A stretch of DNA of 38,616 bases from an uncultured Ignavibacteriota bacterium (lineage in GTDB: Bacteria > Bacteroidota > Ignavibacteria > UBA10030 > UBA8401), in contig CAJBTU010000078.1 in the NCBI GenBank assembly GCA_903958625.1, forward strand, positions 1 to 38,616, in the 5' to 3' direction. Below are positions 8,078 to 18,516 of this stretch, in pieces. How positions within the stretch are numbered: position 1 is the first letter of the stretch; every line of letters begins with the position of its first letter. A program made the translations under genes and the position numbers. The notes beneath the pieces are model-generated. The model did no database searches and had not been told where the DNA came from. It worked only from the letters and a program-made list of their open reading frames with translations.

Positions 8078-8983
8078 ATGGTAATCATTCGGTACGCAAC
8101 GGTCATGTGTTTGTTATTCAGTATAACATCTGCACAACCATCACATCGTCCATTGAGTTCTCCTCTCTATGGACAAGTGAACGTTGAGAGTGATATTCTC
8201 TATGGACAAAGCATTGGCGTCAATGATTCCATCGTCAACCTACTCCTTGATGTTTATACCGGTACGGGAGATACGGCACAACAGCGTCCTTTAGTATTAT
8301 TTATCCACGGCGGCGGTTTCAAAAATGGGAACAAGGTTCTTAAGATGAGCAAACTGTTCTGTTCCCGTTTTGCGAAGTGCGGTTTTGTTGCGGCATCCAT
8401 CAACTACCGTCTTTCTCAATCGATACGGTCGAACGATGAATACTTTGCGGCCATGATTCACGCGGTGCAGGATGCAAAAGCAGCAGTGCGGTTCTTTAGA
8501 AAGAATGCCGTCCGGTTTATGATTGATACGTCAAAAATATTTGTCATGGGTACATCGGCTGGTGCAATCACCGCACTGCATATGGCCTATCTTGATCAGA
8601 ATGAATTTCCGACATCGGTCGACGTGAAAAAGACCGGTACCCTTGAAGGAAACAGCGGGAACCCGGGATACTCATCCGCTATTCACGGCGTTATTAATTG
8701 CTGGGGTGCAATGGCGGATTTTCGCTGGATTCAAAATGGAAATGTGCCGGTCTTTAATATCCACGGCGTATGTGATTCCACCATTGCGTTCGATTCTTCC
8801 TTCTCGTATAAGGCATTCAAATACGGCAGTACAGTTATTCATGACCGCGCATTGAAAGTGGGAGTCAAATCAGGATTACGACTGTTTTATCAAACCGGAC
8901 ACACATTGGATAATGATCCGGTCAAACAGGACAGCGCGGCAAATGATATTACAGATTGGCTTTCAAAGATTATTCAAAACTGA
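8078..8983 (+). CDS. Secreted alpha/beta-hydrolase, carbohydrate esterase/feruloyl-esterase-like
   Basis: PLVLFIHGGGFKNG oxyanion motif, GTSAGA nucleophile elbow, GHTLDND His region. Confidence 0.8.
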   Translation: MVIIRYATVMCLLFSITSAQPSHRPLSSPLYGQVNVESDILYGQSIGVNDSIVNLLLDVYTGTGDTAQQRPLVLFIHGGGFKNGNKVLKMSKLFCSRFAKCGFVAASINYRLSQSIRSNDEYFAAMIHAVQDAKAAVRFFRKNAVRFMIDTSKIFVMGTSAGAITALHMAYLDQNEFPTSVDVKKTGTLEGNSGNPGYSSAIHGVINCWGAMADFRWIQNGNVPVFNIHGVCDSTIAFDSSFSYKAFKYGSTVIHDRALKVGVKSGLRLFYQTGHTLDNDPVKQDSAANDITDWLSKIIQN

Positions 8984-9079
8984 TATTCACATATTTGAAA
9001 TATGACGCCGTCAAACAGTGAATAAACAAAGATGTTTTTTTGATTGGAACAGTAGTGTGCCCCGAAGGGATGTAAGAAA

Positions 9080-10498
9080 ATGAAAACAATACGTACTATA
9101 TCAATCGTTGCTATCATTCTTTTTGCAATGATCCTTCCGTCATTTTTAGCGGCGCAGGAAGAAATTATAGTGAAGGCGAAGAAAAAGATCTACCATGCCG
9201 ATGGATCACGGTCGTATGGCGATTGGAAGGAATACCAGACTCAACGCATAGAAAATTTAACAGGATTTATTCCGAAGAAAGAACCTTCCTATTCCCGGTA
9301 CGGAGGAAGACTTGATACTCGTGTTGAATCGACCGGATTCTTTTATCCCAAAAAAATTGAAGGGCGATGGTGGCTTATTGATCCGGACGGTTATTTATTC
9401 ATTCACAAAGCCATTGTTACTGTGAAGCCGGGTACATCGTCAAATCAAAACTCCGTAGTTGCAAAAAAATTCGGTGATACGAAAAAATGGCTCGATTCAA
9501 CGTCCCGGCTTTTATCATCGACCGGATTTAACGGTACCGGTAACTGGTCCGATGCAGATCTGGTAAAAGAGTCACCGATTCCGCTTGTCTATACACGCGG
9601 TTTCAACTTTATGTCGGCGTACGGAAAAAAACGGGGAGGCACGTATCAACAACCCGGCCACACGGGATATCCCAACGATCTGATCTTTGTCTTCGATCCT
9701 GAATTTGCCCTGTTCTGCGATACGGAAGCGGCCGATGCACTTGCTTACAAAAACGAAAAAAATCTTCTCGGATATTTTTCCGATAATGAAATGCCGTTTC
9801 CCGATAACGCGCTGGACCGGTACTTATCGCTCGATCCAAAAGATCCGGGATACCAGGAAGCATCACGATGGCTCACGTCAAAAAGAGTAGAGCAACAATC
9901 ACGGAAGGAAATCACGAACGAAGAGAGAAGTGCATTCCTGGCCTATATGTCGGACAGATATTTTTCCATCGTTTCGAAAGCGATAAAAAAATATGATCCC
10001 AACCATCTCTATTTAGGATGCCGGTTTCATGGGGACATTATCAGAAAACAACCGGTATTCGAAAGTGCCGGCAAATATATGGATGCTGTTTCGGTGAATT
10101 ATTACGATGTGTGGACGCCGGAGAACGACCGTCTTCAGAAATGGGCCGAATGGTCCGGAAAACCGATCCTCATCACCGAATGGTATACCAAAGGGGAGGA
10201 TTCAGGATTGAAGAACCAGACCGGCGCTGGATGGATAGTGCCGACACAAAAAGACCGCGGATATTTCTATCAGAATTTTACCCTGGCGCTGCTCGAATCA
10301 AAAGTTGTGGTGGGATGGCACTGGTTCAAATATCAGGACAATGATCCGAACGATAAGACGGCCGATCCTTCGAACGCCGATGCGAATAAAGGGATCGTTG
10401 ATAATAATTTTACGCCTTACTATCCCTTACTGCAGGAGATGAAAGAAATAAATACCAACGTGTACAGCATCATCGATTACTTTGACGCAAAAAAATAA
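9080..10498 (+). CDS. Secreted clan GH-A-like TIM-barrel glycoside hydrolase (agarase/GH50-like annotation tentative)
   Basis: Signal peptide; GRWWLIDPDGYLFIHKAI; GYFSDNEMPF (candidate acid/base E); PILITEWYTKGEDSG (candidate nucleophile E). Confidence 0.6.
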   Translation: MKTIRTISIVAIILFAMILPSFLAAQEEIIVKAKKKIYHADGSRSYGDWKEYQTQRIENLTGFIPKKEPSYSRYGGRLDTRVESTGFFYPKKIEGRWWLIDPDGYLFIHKAIVTVKPGTSSNQNSVVAKKFGDTKKWLDSTSRLLSSTGFNGTGNWSDADLVKESPIPLVYTRGFNFMSAYGKKRGGTYQQPGHTGYPNDLIFVFDPEFALFCDTEAADALAYKNEKNLLGYFSDNEMPFPDNALDRYLSLDPKDPGYQEASRWLTSKRVEQQSRKEITNEERSAFLAYMSDRYFSIVSKAIKKYDPNHLYLGCRFHGDIIRKQPVFESAGKYMDAVSVNYYDVWTPENDRLQKWAEWSGKPILITEWYTKGEDSGLKNQTGAGWIVPTQKDRGYFYQNFTLALLESKVVVGWHWFKYQDNDPNDKTADPSNADANKGIVDNNFTPYYPLLQEMKEINTNVYSIIDYFDAKK

Positions 10499-10512
10499 AG
10501 CGAGCATTCCCA

Positions 10513-12891
10513 ATGAACAAATTAATATTCATCCTTCTTTTTCTCTTTGCTGCGGTCTCTGTTGCCCAAAAAAATATTCCTGCAGGAAATCCGATCTACC
10601 ATGAGGGATGGAACGATCTCAACAAGAACGGGAAAATGGACCCTTATGAGAATTCCAAACTTCCTGTTGAACAGCGGATCAAAAACCTGCTGAGCTTGAT
10701 GACGCTGAATGAAAAGACAAATCAAATGGCAACACTGTACGGTTACGGCAGGGTATTGAAAGATGAACTGCCGACCGCAGGGTGGAAGAATGAAATATGG
10801 AAAGACGGCATCGCAAATATAGACGAACATCTGAATGGACTTGACAGACCGAATACAAAAACTGAATATTCATGGCCGCCGTCAAAACATGCCGGAGCCA
10901 TCAATGAAACTCAACGGTTCTTTATTGAAGAAACCCGTCTCGGCATTCCGGTTGATTTTTCAAACGAGGGGAACAGAGGATTGTGTCAACATGGTGCAAC
11001 AGCGTTCCCTTCACAGCTTGGCGTTGGCGCAACATGGGATGTCGATCTTGTTGCTCGCATTGGTGCAATTACCGGCAAGGAAGCAAAGATTCTTGGCTAT
11101 AGTAATGTGTATTCCCCTATTCTGGATCTTGCGCGCGATCCCCGGTGGGGCAGAGTGGTGGAATGTTATGGAGAAGATCCTTTTCATATTTCGCGATTAG
11201 GGGTTGCGCAGGTTAAAGGAATTCAGGAGCAGCATGTTGCGGCGACCGTGAAGCACTTTGCCGTTTACAGTGTTCCCAAAGGCGGACGGGACGGCGAGGC
11301 CCGCACCGATCCTCATGTTGCCCCGCGCGAAGTTGAGACCATGTATCTTGCACCATTCAAAGCGGCGTTTGTTGAAGCGAAGGCGCTCGGAACCATGAGT
11401 TCCTATAATGATTATGACGGCGTTCCAATTACCGGCAGCAGCGATTTTTTGATCAAAAAATTGAGGAAAGAATGGGGGTTTAACGGCTATGTGGTTTCGG
11501 ACAGCAAGGCGGTTGAATATCTTTATACAAAACACCATGTTGCGAAAGATCAAAAAGATGCCGTTCGTCAGTCGGTACAAGCCGGTCTGAATGTTCGGAC
11601 CGAATTCACCCCTCCGGATGATTTCATCCTTCCGCTGCGGGAATTGGTGAAGGAAGGTACTATTCCTCAAAAGATGCTGGATGAACGTGTTGCCGATGTC
11701 CTGCGTGTAAAATTTCTTTTAGGGTTATTTGATCAACCCTATGTTCAGCATCCGGAACTTGCCGATACAATAGTTGGATCAGCAGAGAATCAAAAAGTAT
11801 CGCTGGAAGCATCGCGCAAATCGATCGTGTTGCTGAAGAATGCCGGTCAGATCTTACCGCTGAAAAAAAACATCCGTTCAATTCTGGTCACCGGACCGAA
11901 TGCTGCCGCAACAAAATCATCTGTGAGTCGATATGGCCCGAACAGAATTGATGTCGTTTCGATTCTTGAAGGGTTGAAGCGTAAAGCAGGTGATTCAACA
12001 CAAATTAAATATACAAAAGGGTGCGAGCTTGTTGATGCGAACTGGCCGCAGAGCGAAATACTTCCATCACCGATGTCCGTTGAAGAAAAAGAGGAAATCG
12101 AAAAAGCTAAAGCATTGGCAAAGACGGTTGATGCGGCGATTGTTGTTGTCGGCGACGATGAACGGATCGTGGGCGAATCAAAATCGAGAACAAGTCTTGA
12201 TCTTCCCGGTTATCAGCTCGATCTGGTAAAAGCAATCTACGAAACCGGCGTGCCGACGATTGTTGTTTTAATCAATGGCCGTCCGATGACCATTAACTGG
12301 ATAGATAAATATGTTCCGGCTATCGTTGAAGCGTGGTTCCCAGGAAAATGGGGAGGCGATGCAGTAGCCGATGTTCTCTTCGGTGATTATAATCCGGGTG
12401 GAAAACTTCCCATCACATTTCCAAAAACCGTTGGTCAGGTGCCGTTAAATTTTCCCTATAAGCCGGGATCCGACATCGGTGATCCGACGTCGGTCTGTGA
12501 TGTGCTATATCCTTTTGGTTTTGGATTGAGCTATACGGAGTTTAAATATTCAAATCTTTCCATTACACCGTTAAAGCATTTGATGGACGGGAATGTTGAA
12601 GTTTCGTGTGATATCGAAAACACGGGGAGCATGGATGGCGAAGAAGTTGCACAATTGTACGTTCATGATGAAACAAGCAGCGTTACGACGTACGTGAAAA
12701 ATCTGCGCGGATTTCAGCGGATATTCGTACCGAAAGGGAAGAAAACACACGTCCGTTTCGTTCTTTCTCCTGCAGATTTTTCGCTACTGGACCGGAACAA
12801 TACCGTTGTTGTAGAGCCCGGTCTGTTTACGGTAATGATCGGAAGTTCTTCTGTGGACATACGGCTTACGGAAAAATTCATGCTAAAATAG
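10513..12891 (+). CDS. Glycoside hydrolase family 3 (beta-glucosidase/xylosidase-like)
   Basis: SPILDLARDPRWGRVVECYGEDP, VKHFAVY, GFNGYVVSDSKAVEYLY (nucleophile Asp), C-terminal FN3-like domain. Confidence 0.92.
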   Translation: MNKLIFILLFLFAAVSVAQKNIPAGNPIYHEGWNDLNKNGKMDPYENSKLPVEQRIKNLLSLMTLNEKTNQMATLYGYGRVLKDELPTAGWKNEIWKDGIANIDEHLNGLDRPNTKTEYSWPPSKHAGAINETQRFFIEETRLGIPVDFSNEGNRGLCQHGATAFPSQLGVGATWDVDLVARIGAITGKEAKILGYSNVYSPILDLARDPRWGRVVECYGEDPFHISRLGVAQVKGIQEQHVAATVKHFAVYSVPKGGRDGEARTDPHVAPREVETMYLAPFKAAFVEAKALGTMSSYNDYDGVPITGSSDFLIKKLRKEWGFNGYVVSDSKAVEYLYTKHHVAKDQKDAVRQSVQAGLNVRTEFTPPDDFILPLRELVKEGTIPQKMLDERVADVLRVKFLLGLFDQPYVQHPELADTIVGSAENQKVSLEASRKSIVLLKNAGQILPLKKNIRSILVTGPNAAATKSSVSRYGPNRIDVVSILEGLKRKAGDSTQIKYTKGCELVDANWPQSEILPSPMSVEEKEEIEKAKALAKTVDAAIVVVGDDERIVGESKSRTSLDLPGYQLDLVKAIYETGVPTIVVLINGRPMTINWIDKYVPAIVEAWFPGKWGGDAVADVLFGDYNPGGKLPITFPKTVGQVPLNFPYKPGSDIGDPTSVCDVLYPFGFGLSYTEFKYSNLSITPLKHLMDGNVEVSCDIENTGSMDGEEVAQLYVHDETSSVTTYVKNLRGFQRIFVPKGKKTHVRFVLSPADFSLLDRNNTVVVEPGLFTVMIGSSSVDIRLTEKFMLK

Positions 12892-12920
12892 GCAAAAAAC
12901 AGGCTTTTTAAGCAATTACA

Positions 12921-12957
12921 TGTTAATTAACGTTCCTGCAACCGTTCTTATCTTGTA
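12921..12957 (+). promoter_or_regulatory. Conserved upstream element, copy 2
   Basis: TGTTAATTAACGTTCCTGCAACCGTTCTTATCTTGTA; 3 mismatches to 4360-4396. Confidence 0.75.
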
Positions 12958-13015
12958 TTACAGCATTAACAGAATTATTTTAGTTTAGAAAATTATCGGG
13001 TAATTATGTATTCGA

Positions 13016-13165
13016 GACATCTGAAAAATCTCACATCAATGTCATTCCGAGGAGTGAAGCGACGAGGAATCTCAATCTTCTACTCAAATAGAAGAACAAG
13101 ATTCTTCGCTTGCCCCTTCGGGGCTTCGCTCAGAATGACAATGGACAACCTATTTTTCAGATGTC
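13016..13165. repeat. Palindromic interspersed repeat (REP/MITE-like)
   Basis: Outer arms GACATCTGAAAAAT (13016-13029) / ATTTTTCAGATGTC (13152-13165), with the common inner element TGTCATTCCGAGgagtgaagcgacGAGGAATCT...AGATTCTTCGC...GGCTTCGCTCAGAATGACA. Confidence 0.75.
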
Positions 13166-16100
13166 ACTATTCAGATATTTGGAAAGCCAAAATATCTCCA
13201 AAGAATGCCGTATTCTTCCTTCTTTTGCTGTCGAATTTTCTTTGCGGATTTCTTCTCGCTGAAAACGCAGGTAAAATTTCCGGTACAATTAAAGATAAAA
13301 CGAACAGCGAACCGCTTGTCGGTGCGACAGTCGTTCTGAAAGGAACAAAACTTGGTGGCATCACTGACGTTGCCGGTGATTATTATATTTTAAATGTCCC
13401 CCCCGGTACGTACAATGTCACAGCATCGATCGTCGGGTATGGAAAAGTAACACAAACGGAGGTTCTGGTACGGATCGATCAGACAACAACACTCAATTTC
13501 CGGCTGGCGGAAGAGGTTGTTGAGGCAGAGGGCGTTACCATTGTTGCAGAAAAACCGAAGGTTGAACTCGATCTCACCGCAAGTAAAGCAACCGTATCAC
13601 GCGAAGAGATCTCGAACGGATGGGTGAAGGATATCAAAGATGTTATCACCGACCAATCATCAACAAATATCAATGGAGGCATTCGCGGAAGTTTCGGCGG
13701 CGATGTTTCATATCGTGTGGACGGCCTCGATCTTCGTGATGTTGGTTCGAACACCAATTTTTCTTCGGTGAATCTATCCACCGTTCAGGCGATCGAAGTT
13801 TTGACGGGAGGATGGAACGCCGAATACGGACAGGCGAACGGCGCGATCGTTAATATTGTTTCACGAAAAGCGACCGACAAGATCCATGCCGTTGCAACGT
13901 ATAAGTCGAGGCCTTCCGGTAAATATCATTGGGGAAGAAACATCTACGATAAGAATGATGTGTTCCATACCGTGATGGCAACACCGGAATTTTGGGATAC
14001 ATCAAAAACGTGGCGGACGCAGTGGATGGCTCCGGGTGAATCGCAAAAGGGGAATCTCGGAGACGGAAAATTTGCAAAAATGACTCCGCAGGAAAAGGCG
14101 GACTGGTGGAAGAATTTCATCAATGACAGCAAACGGTTCCCGCAATTCGATTATGCCGACAGAGCGGAATGGGAACAGGAAGTAACGATCTATGGTCCAA
14201 TTCTGCCCGAACTGAATTTTTTGGTTTCCGGCCGGTATAAAGAAGGAGTTGGTATTTATCCCTCCGCATTAAAGTACAATCCCGACATGACATTACAGGG
14301 ATCACTAGACTGGTCGCCGGTAAGTACAACAATGGTCAGTTTCAACGGCATGTTCACAAAATTCGAAAATTCCGGCGCTCCCAGGACCAATTATCAATCA
14401 TCCGAAACGATTGTTGCCGACAACGCGTCTCAAACGTTGCCGTTCATTGACGATCCGTATAACAAATATAAATTTTGGTTTTATGGACCGTCGAATAACG
14501 GCGGAAGTTTCGGCGACGGCAGCACGATCCGGGCCCCCGAACGCGCTCAACTGATGAATGTCCAAGCAAAGCTTACGCAGGTTTTTACTCCCGAAACATT
14601 TCTGAACATGGCCTTCCAGCATAGCCAGATGCAATACAATCTTGATTTTCGTGATATTGCGCAGACAGCACAATTTGCTGCGTTTGGATTTCCTTCACCG
14701 ACGGATTCCGTTCTTTCGTACGGCGTATGGCTGACCTCATTCGGGAAACCGCCGACTTCGAATTTGTTCGACTCCCAACGGTGGGGATATGCCGGAGATA
14801 TTTGGAGGAGTGAATCGAGAACGAAGAATTACAGCGTCAAGGCAGATCTTACAAGTCAGATCACCAAAGCGCATCTGGTGAAATCAGGTTTTATCTTTTC
14901 TTTGCAGGAGATAAAGACATTCATTCACGAAGGAAATATTCAATCGGCCCCCTACGTGCAGGTGAACGACATTATTCCGATCGTCGATCATCCGTACGAA
15001 GGTGCCGGATACATTCAGGATAAAATTGAGGTCGGCGGGATGGTGCTGAATGCCGGTATCCGTTTCGACTTCTTCAATGCGAATAAAAATGTTGCGGCAG
15101 ATTTCTACGATCCGTTGATGATCTCGGAATACACACTTGGAAATTCGGGAAAGACCGGACTGATCGGATACCGTCCGGGCGGAAGCGGTGCGGCGTATGT
15201 AAAAACTCCCACACGATATGCATTCTCACCCCGCATCGGAATTTCACATCCCATCACTGAAACAACGGTGCTGCACTTCATGTTTGGAATTTTCAATCAG
15301 CGTCCGTCATGGGTAAAGATGCTTTCCAATCCTGTTGTCTGGACGGATAACAGGGCCAGCGGAAATCTTGATGACCTGATCAAAGCGAACAAACTTAACT
15401 CGGACCTTGGTCTTCCCGATACGCTCCTGGTAACGTACCGGTATCTTGGCGCGAAAGTCGGGAACCCTTCGTTAACATGGGAAAAAATGACGCAGTATGA
15501 GGTTGGTATCGTGCAGAATATTGAGGATCTCGTGATGATTGAAGCAACAATGTATTACAAAGAGGGAAAAGATCTTACCTCTCTTGGAATAGATCAGGGT
15601 CCGGCTACTGGTGAGATAAAACAATCGGGCGGCAATGTAGATGTCCGTTTATATGGAGACCCGTTCCAGGCGGACAACAGAGATCCCGGCAAGTATATCG
15701 GGAACTTCACGACCACAGTGAACGGAGCCTGGGCAGATGTTCGCGGTATCGAAATGAAAATGAAATCACAATTCCGCTGGATCAATGTTGAACTTGCCTA
15801 TACGCTTTCCTATTTGGCCACCGGCCGGTATCACGACAGTAAATTATTCAAACTATCCTCTCTCACAGGAAAACAACTGGCCGACAATGTTTTTGCCGGT
15901 GCAAATAATACTGATGGCGGCGGTATCGGCGTGAATGATATGTTGTGGAATCCGAGTAATTCCGGAATGATAAAGCTTACGATGAACAGCCCGGAAGATT
16001 TTGGCCCATCCATTATGGAATTTTATCCGTTTGGAAGCTGGGTGGTCAGTTCCTCCACCCGATGGGTGCGGGGCAATGAATTTACTTGGTATCCCACCGA

Positions 16101-16398
16101 TTTTCAGGATATCAAACTTCCGAATAACAGACGGTGGGAAGACCGTTGGAATACCAATATGAATATCAGCAAAAATATTCATCTCGCCGACAATATTTCA
16201 TTCAAATTGTTTATTCAGGTAACGAATCTATTCAACGAAAAACATCTTGTTCAATTCAGCGAAGGTTCAACATCACTGAATAATTATATGGCAAATAATA
16301 TTCTTCCGTTCCAATCAACAACAAAGGAGCCGACGGAATGGAATTGGTACACTAATAATCCGCGGCAGATATATTTTGGTACAACGGTCGAATTTTAA
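13141..16398 (+). CDS. TonB-dependent outer-membrane receptor with carboxypeptidase-regulatory-like N-terminal domain (ORF track start 13006 probably too far upstream)
   Basis: GKISGTIKDKTNSEPLVGATVVLKGTKLGGITDVAGDYYILNVPPGTYNV; plug region DVSYRVDGLDLRD...VLTGGWNAEYGQANGAIVNIVSR; C-terminal FGTTVEF. Confidence 0.88.
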   Translation: MDNLFFRCHYSDIWKAKISPKNAVFFLLLLSNFLCGFLLAENAGKISGTIKDKTNSEPLVGATVVLKGTKLGGITDVAGDYYILNVPPGTYNVTASIVGYGKVTQTEVLVRIDQTTTLNFRLAEEVVEAEGVTIVAEKPKVELDLTASKATVSREEISNGWVKDIKDVITDQSSTNINGGIRGSFGGDVSYRVDGLDLRDVGSNTNFSSVNLSTVQAIEVLTGGWNAEYGQANGAIVNIVSRKATDKIHAVATYKSRPSGKYHWGRNIYDKNDVFHTVMATPEFWDTSKTWRTQWMAPGESQKGNLGDGKFAKMTPQEKADWWKNFINDSKRFPQFDYADRAEWEQEVTIYGPILPELNFLVSGRYKEGVGIYPSALKYNPDMTLQGSLDWSPVSTTMVSFNGMFTKFENSGAPRTNYQSSETIVADNASQTLPFIDDPYNKYKFWFYGPSNNGGSFGDGSTIRAPERAQLMNVQAKLTQVFTPETFLNMAFQHSQMQYNLDFRDIAQTAQFAAFGFPSPTDSVLSYGVWLTSFGKPPTSNLFDSQRWGYAGDIWRSESRTKNYSVKADLTSQITKAHLVKSGFIFSLQEIKTFIHEGNIQSAPYVQVNDIIPIVDHPYEGAGYIQDKIEVGGMVLNAGIRFDFFNANKNVAADFYDPLMISEYTLGNSGKTGLIGYRPGGSGAAYVKTPTRYAFSPRIGISHPITETTVLHFMFGIFNQRPSWVKMLSNPVVWTDNRASGNLDDLIKANKLNSDLGLPDTLLVTYRYLGAKVGNPSLTWEKMTQYEVGIVQNIEDLVMIEATMYYKEGKDLTSLGIDQGPATGEIKQSGGNVDVRLYGDPFQADNRDPGKYIGNFTTTVNGAWADVRGIEMKMKSQFRWINVELAYTLSYLATGRYHDSKLFKLSSLTGKQLADNVFAGANNTDGGGIGVNDMLWNPSNSGMIKLTMNSPEDFGPSIMEFYPFGSWVVSSSTRWVRGNEFTWYPTDFQDIKLPNNRRWEDRWNTNMNISKNIHLADNISFKLFIQVTNLFNEKHLVQFSEGSTSLNNYMANNILPFQSTTKEPTEWNWYTNNPRQIYFGTTVEF

Positions 16399-16421
16399 TC
16401 TTTCTTAACAGAGGCTGTGAA

Positions 16422-18503
16422 GTGAATATCAATTTGAAAGAGCATGTTTGTGCAACGATGGTGAAGCTAATGGTAGCCGTGATGTTTGCGTCTTCTTCAC
16501 TGTTTGCGCAAAGCGTCAATCCTGAAAGATTGACGCGTACAAAATATTGGGTCAAGACGGCACCGAATGGCGCTCTGGACAGAGAAACAACGATTGGAAA
16601 TAATCAGTGGCTCTCTCTTTATCCCGGCGATTACAATGCGCAGGGTGAATCAGCAGGTGGCTGGGATGCGAATGTGATCTATAACGGAGCGATGGTGGCC
16701 GGACAACCTGTTGGCTGGTATTACAGAAGCGTGCAATATAACAGCCCCAATGTGTATGCCATTTCCCAAACAGCGGTCACACAAAACTATAATCTCGTCA
16801 ATCCCCTGCGCGCAGAAGAATATCTCACCGGAGATATCGGTTCGTATCAGTTCGACGGAGCGGGGAAGAGGCATATGAAGTATACGCTCTCCGGTATAGT
16901 ACGGGTGTGGAGCCAGCCGAAGTACGATGACTTTGTGATCATGGAATGCACGCTTACCAATACCGATGATACCACGTTCAACGATTTTTATTACGCACGG
17001 CTCGTCACTCCGAACGGCCCGTACCGGCCTTCGTCCGTTTCTGTTGGATGGGACAAGGAGTATGAATGGGATACGGTGATGGGAGATACTCTTGGATATA
17101 TTTTTTATGATGGAACATCGCTTCCTCCAACAACAACTGCTCCCGTCTATTCCATTCCTCCCGGTGATTCAACGGGCAATGCCGGTGATCCCGGGAATAT
17201 CGGCGTGCAGGGGTCCAGAAATTACAAACTCTATTCACCGTACGTGTATGCCTATACTTTTTTCATCGATTCGCTTCCGAAAAATAAATTCGGCGAGAAA
17301 AAAATATGGCGTAAAATTGTGTCGACAGACAGCAGGGCAGCTGCATTGGAACTTTTGCCTCCGCGCTACGACGACGGGCTGGGTCAATACAGTACGCTGG
17401 TGAACTTTATTACCACCAATGAACAACCGAAGACAAGCTGGAAAAACGGCGCCGATTCGGGAATCGTCGGTGCAGGCAGCAAATGGGAAAGAAATCCGCG
17501 GTATCTCTATGCGATCGGTCCGTTTGATATTAAAAAGGGTGAATCGATCCATTGGTATGAGATCTTTGCGGCCGGACAAATGGACCGCAATATTTCTATG
17601 AAAGGCGGATATGAAGCCACACGGCGGTTTAAATCCGAAGGTATCACAAATCTTAAAGAGAATTTTCGTGCGGCAAAAAGTTTGATCCGGGGGAAATTTG
17701 CGCTGCCGTTCGGAACAGTTCCTCCTCCGACACCGGCCGATGCACCGCGTATCGGAAATACCAATGAACTCAAAGTCATTCCTTATGCGATCAATGTAAA
17801 CAACCAAAGAGTGCAGGGAGTTCAGGTTTCATGGATGGGAGTTCACAAAGGATATAAAGATCCGCAGACAAAACAAGCGGATTTTGCCGCATACAAAATT
17901 TATAAATCGACCAATTCCATCGAAGGTCCGTGGGAGATGATCGATTCGATCCATGTTTCGCGTTTTGATTCGCTGAAAACCTCGGTCGACAGTTCGTATG
18001 TCGTCATCGATTCGGTATCGAGTACGGGTGCGTTTCCGTTCGTTAAATATTTCATTAAAGCGGAACCCAATGTGCCGTACCGGTACTGTGTAACGAGCAT
18101 CGACAAGACGGGCAATGAAAGCGGAATGACCGGATATTGTTTCTACCCGGTATCGGCAGAACCTCCGCCGACCAATCAACAAAAACAGATTCTTGTCGTC
18201 CCGAATCCGTTCCGGCAGGTGAGCGGTTTTGCCGAAAGCGCAGAGTATAAACGAATTGCCTTTGTGAATATTCCGGCACTCTGCACGATAAGAATCTATA
18301 CACTTGCATTGGACCTTGTAAAAACTCTGGAGCATACGAGCGGCGGTGGAATTGAAACATGGGGTTCTCAATCCGGAAAAGATTATATGCTCACCGATTT
18401 TGCCCAAAATGTTCAGCCCGGCATCTACATCTTTCATGTGGAGTCGCACGTTCCCGGACACGAAGGGGAAACATCGGTTGGTAAAATAGCGATCATTAAA
18501 TAG
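16422..18503 (+). CDS. Secreted protein with degenerate T9SS/FlgD-like C-terminal domain, partner of TonB receptor
   Basis: Signal peptide; C-term ILVVPNPFRQ...IRIYTLALDLVKTLEH...PGIYIFHVES...GKIAIIK; 23 bp after receptor stop. Confidence 0.75.
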   Translation: MNINLKEHVCATMVKLMVAVMFASSSLFAQSVNPERLTRTKYWVKTAPNGALDRETTIGNNQWLSLYPGDYNAQGESAGGWDANVIYNGAMVAGQPVGWYYRSVQYNSPNVYAISQTAVTQNYNLVNPLRAEEYLTGDIGSYQFDGAGKRHMKYTLSGIVRVWSQPKYDDFVIMECTLTNTDDTTFNDFYYARLVTPNGPYRPSSVSVGWDKEYEWDTVMGDTLGYIFYDGTSLPPTTTAPVYSIPPGDSTGNAGDPGNIGVQGSRNYKLYSPYVYAYTFFIDSLPKNKFGEKKIWRKIVSTDSRAAALELLPPRYDDGLGQYSTLVNFITTNEQPKTSWKNGADSGIVGAGSKWERNPRYLYAIGPFDIKKGESIHWYEIFAAGQMDRNISMKGGYEATRRFKSEGITNLKENFRAAKSLIRGKFALPFGTVPPPTPADAPRIGNTNELKVIPYAINVNNQRVQGVQVSWMGVHKGYKDPQTKQADFAAYKIYKSTNSIEGPWEMIDSIHVSRFDSLKTSVDSSYVVIDSVSSTGAFPFVKYFIKAEPNVPYRYCVTSIDKTGNESGMTGYCFYPVSAEPPPTNQQKQILVVPNPFRQVSGFAESAEYKRIAFVNIPALCTIRIYTLALDLVKTLEHTSGGGIETWGSQSGKDYMLTDFAQNVQPGIYIFHVESHVPGHEGETSVGKIAIIK

Positions 18504-18516
18504 CGGTCATTCACAG

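Noticed and set aside
17235-18461. Minus-strand ORFs of 190 aa (17235-17807) and 210 aa (17829-18461) opposite the 16422 gene
   Set aside because: Arg/His/Cys-rich translations typical of antisense frames; no start context or domain.
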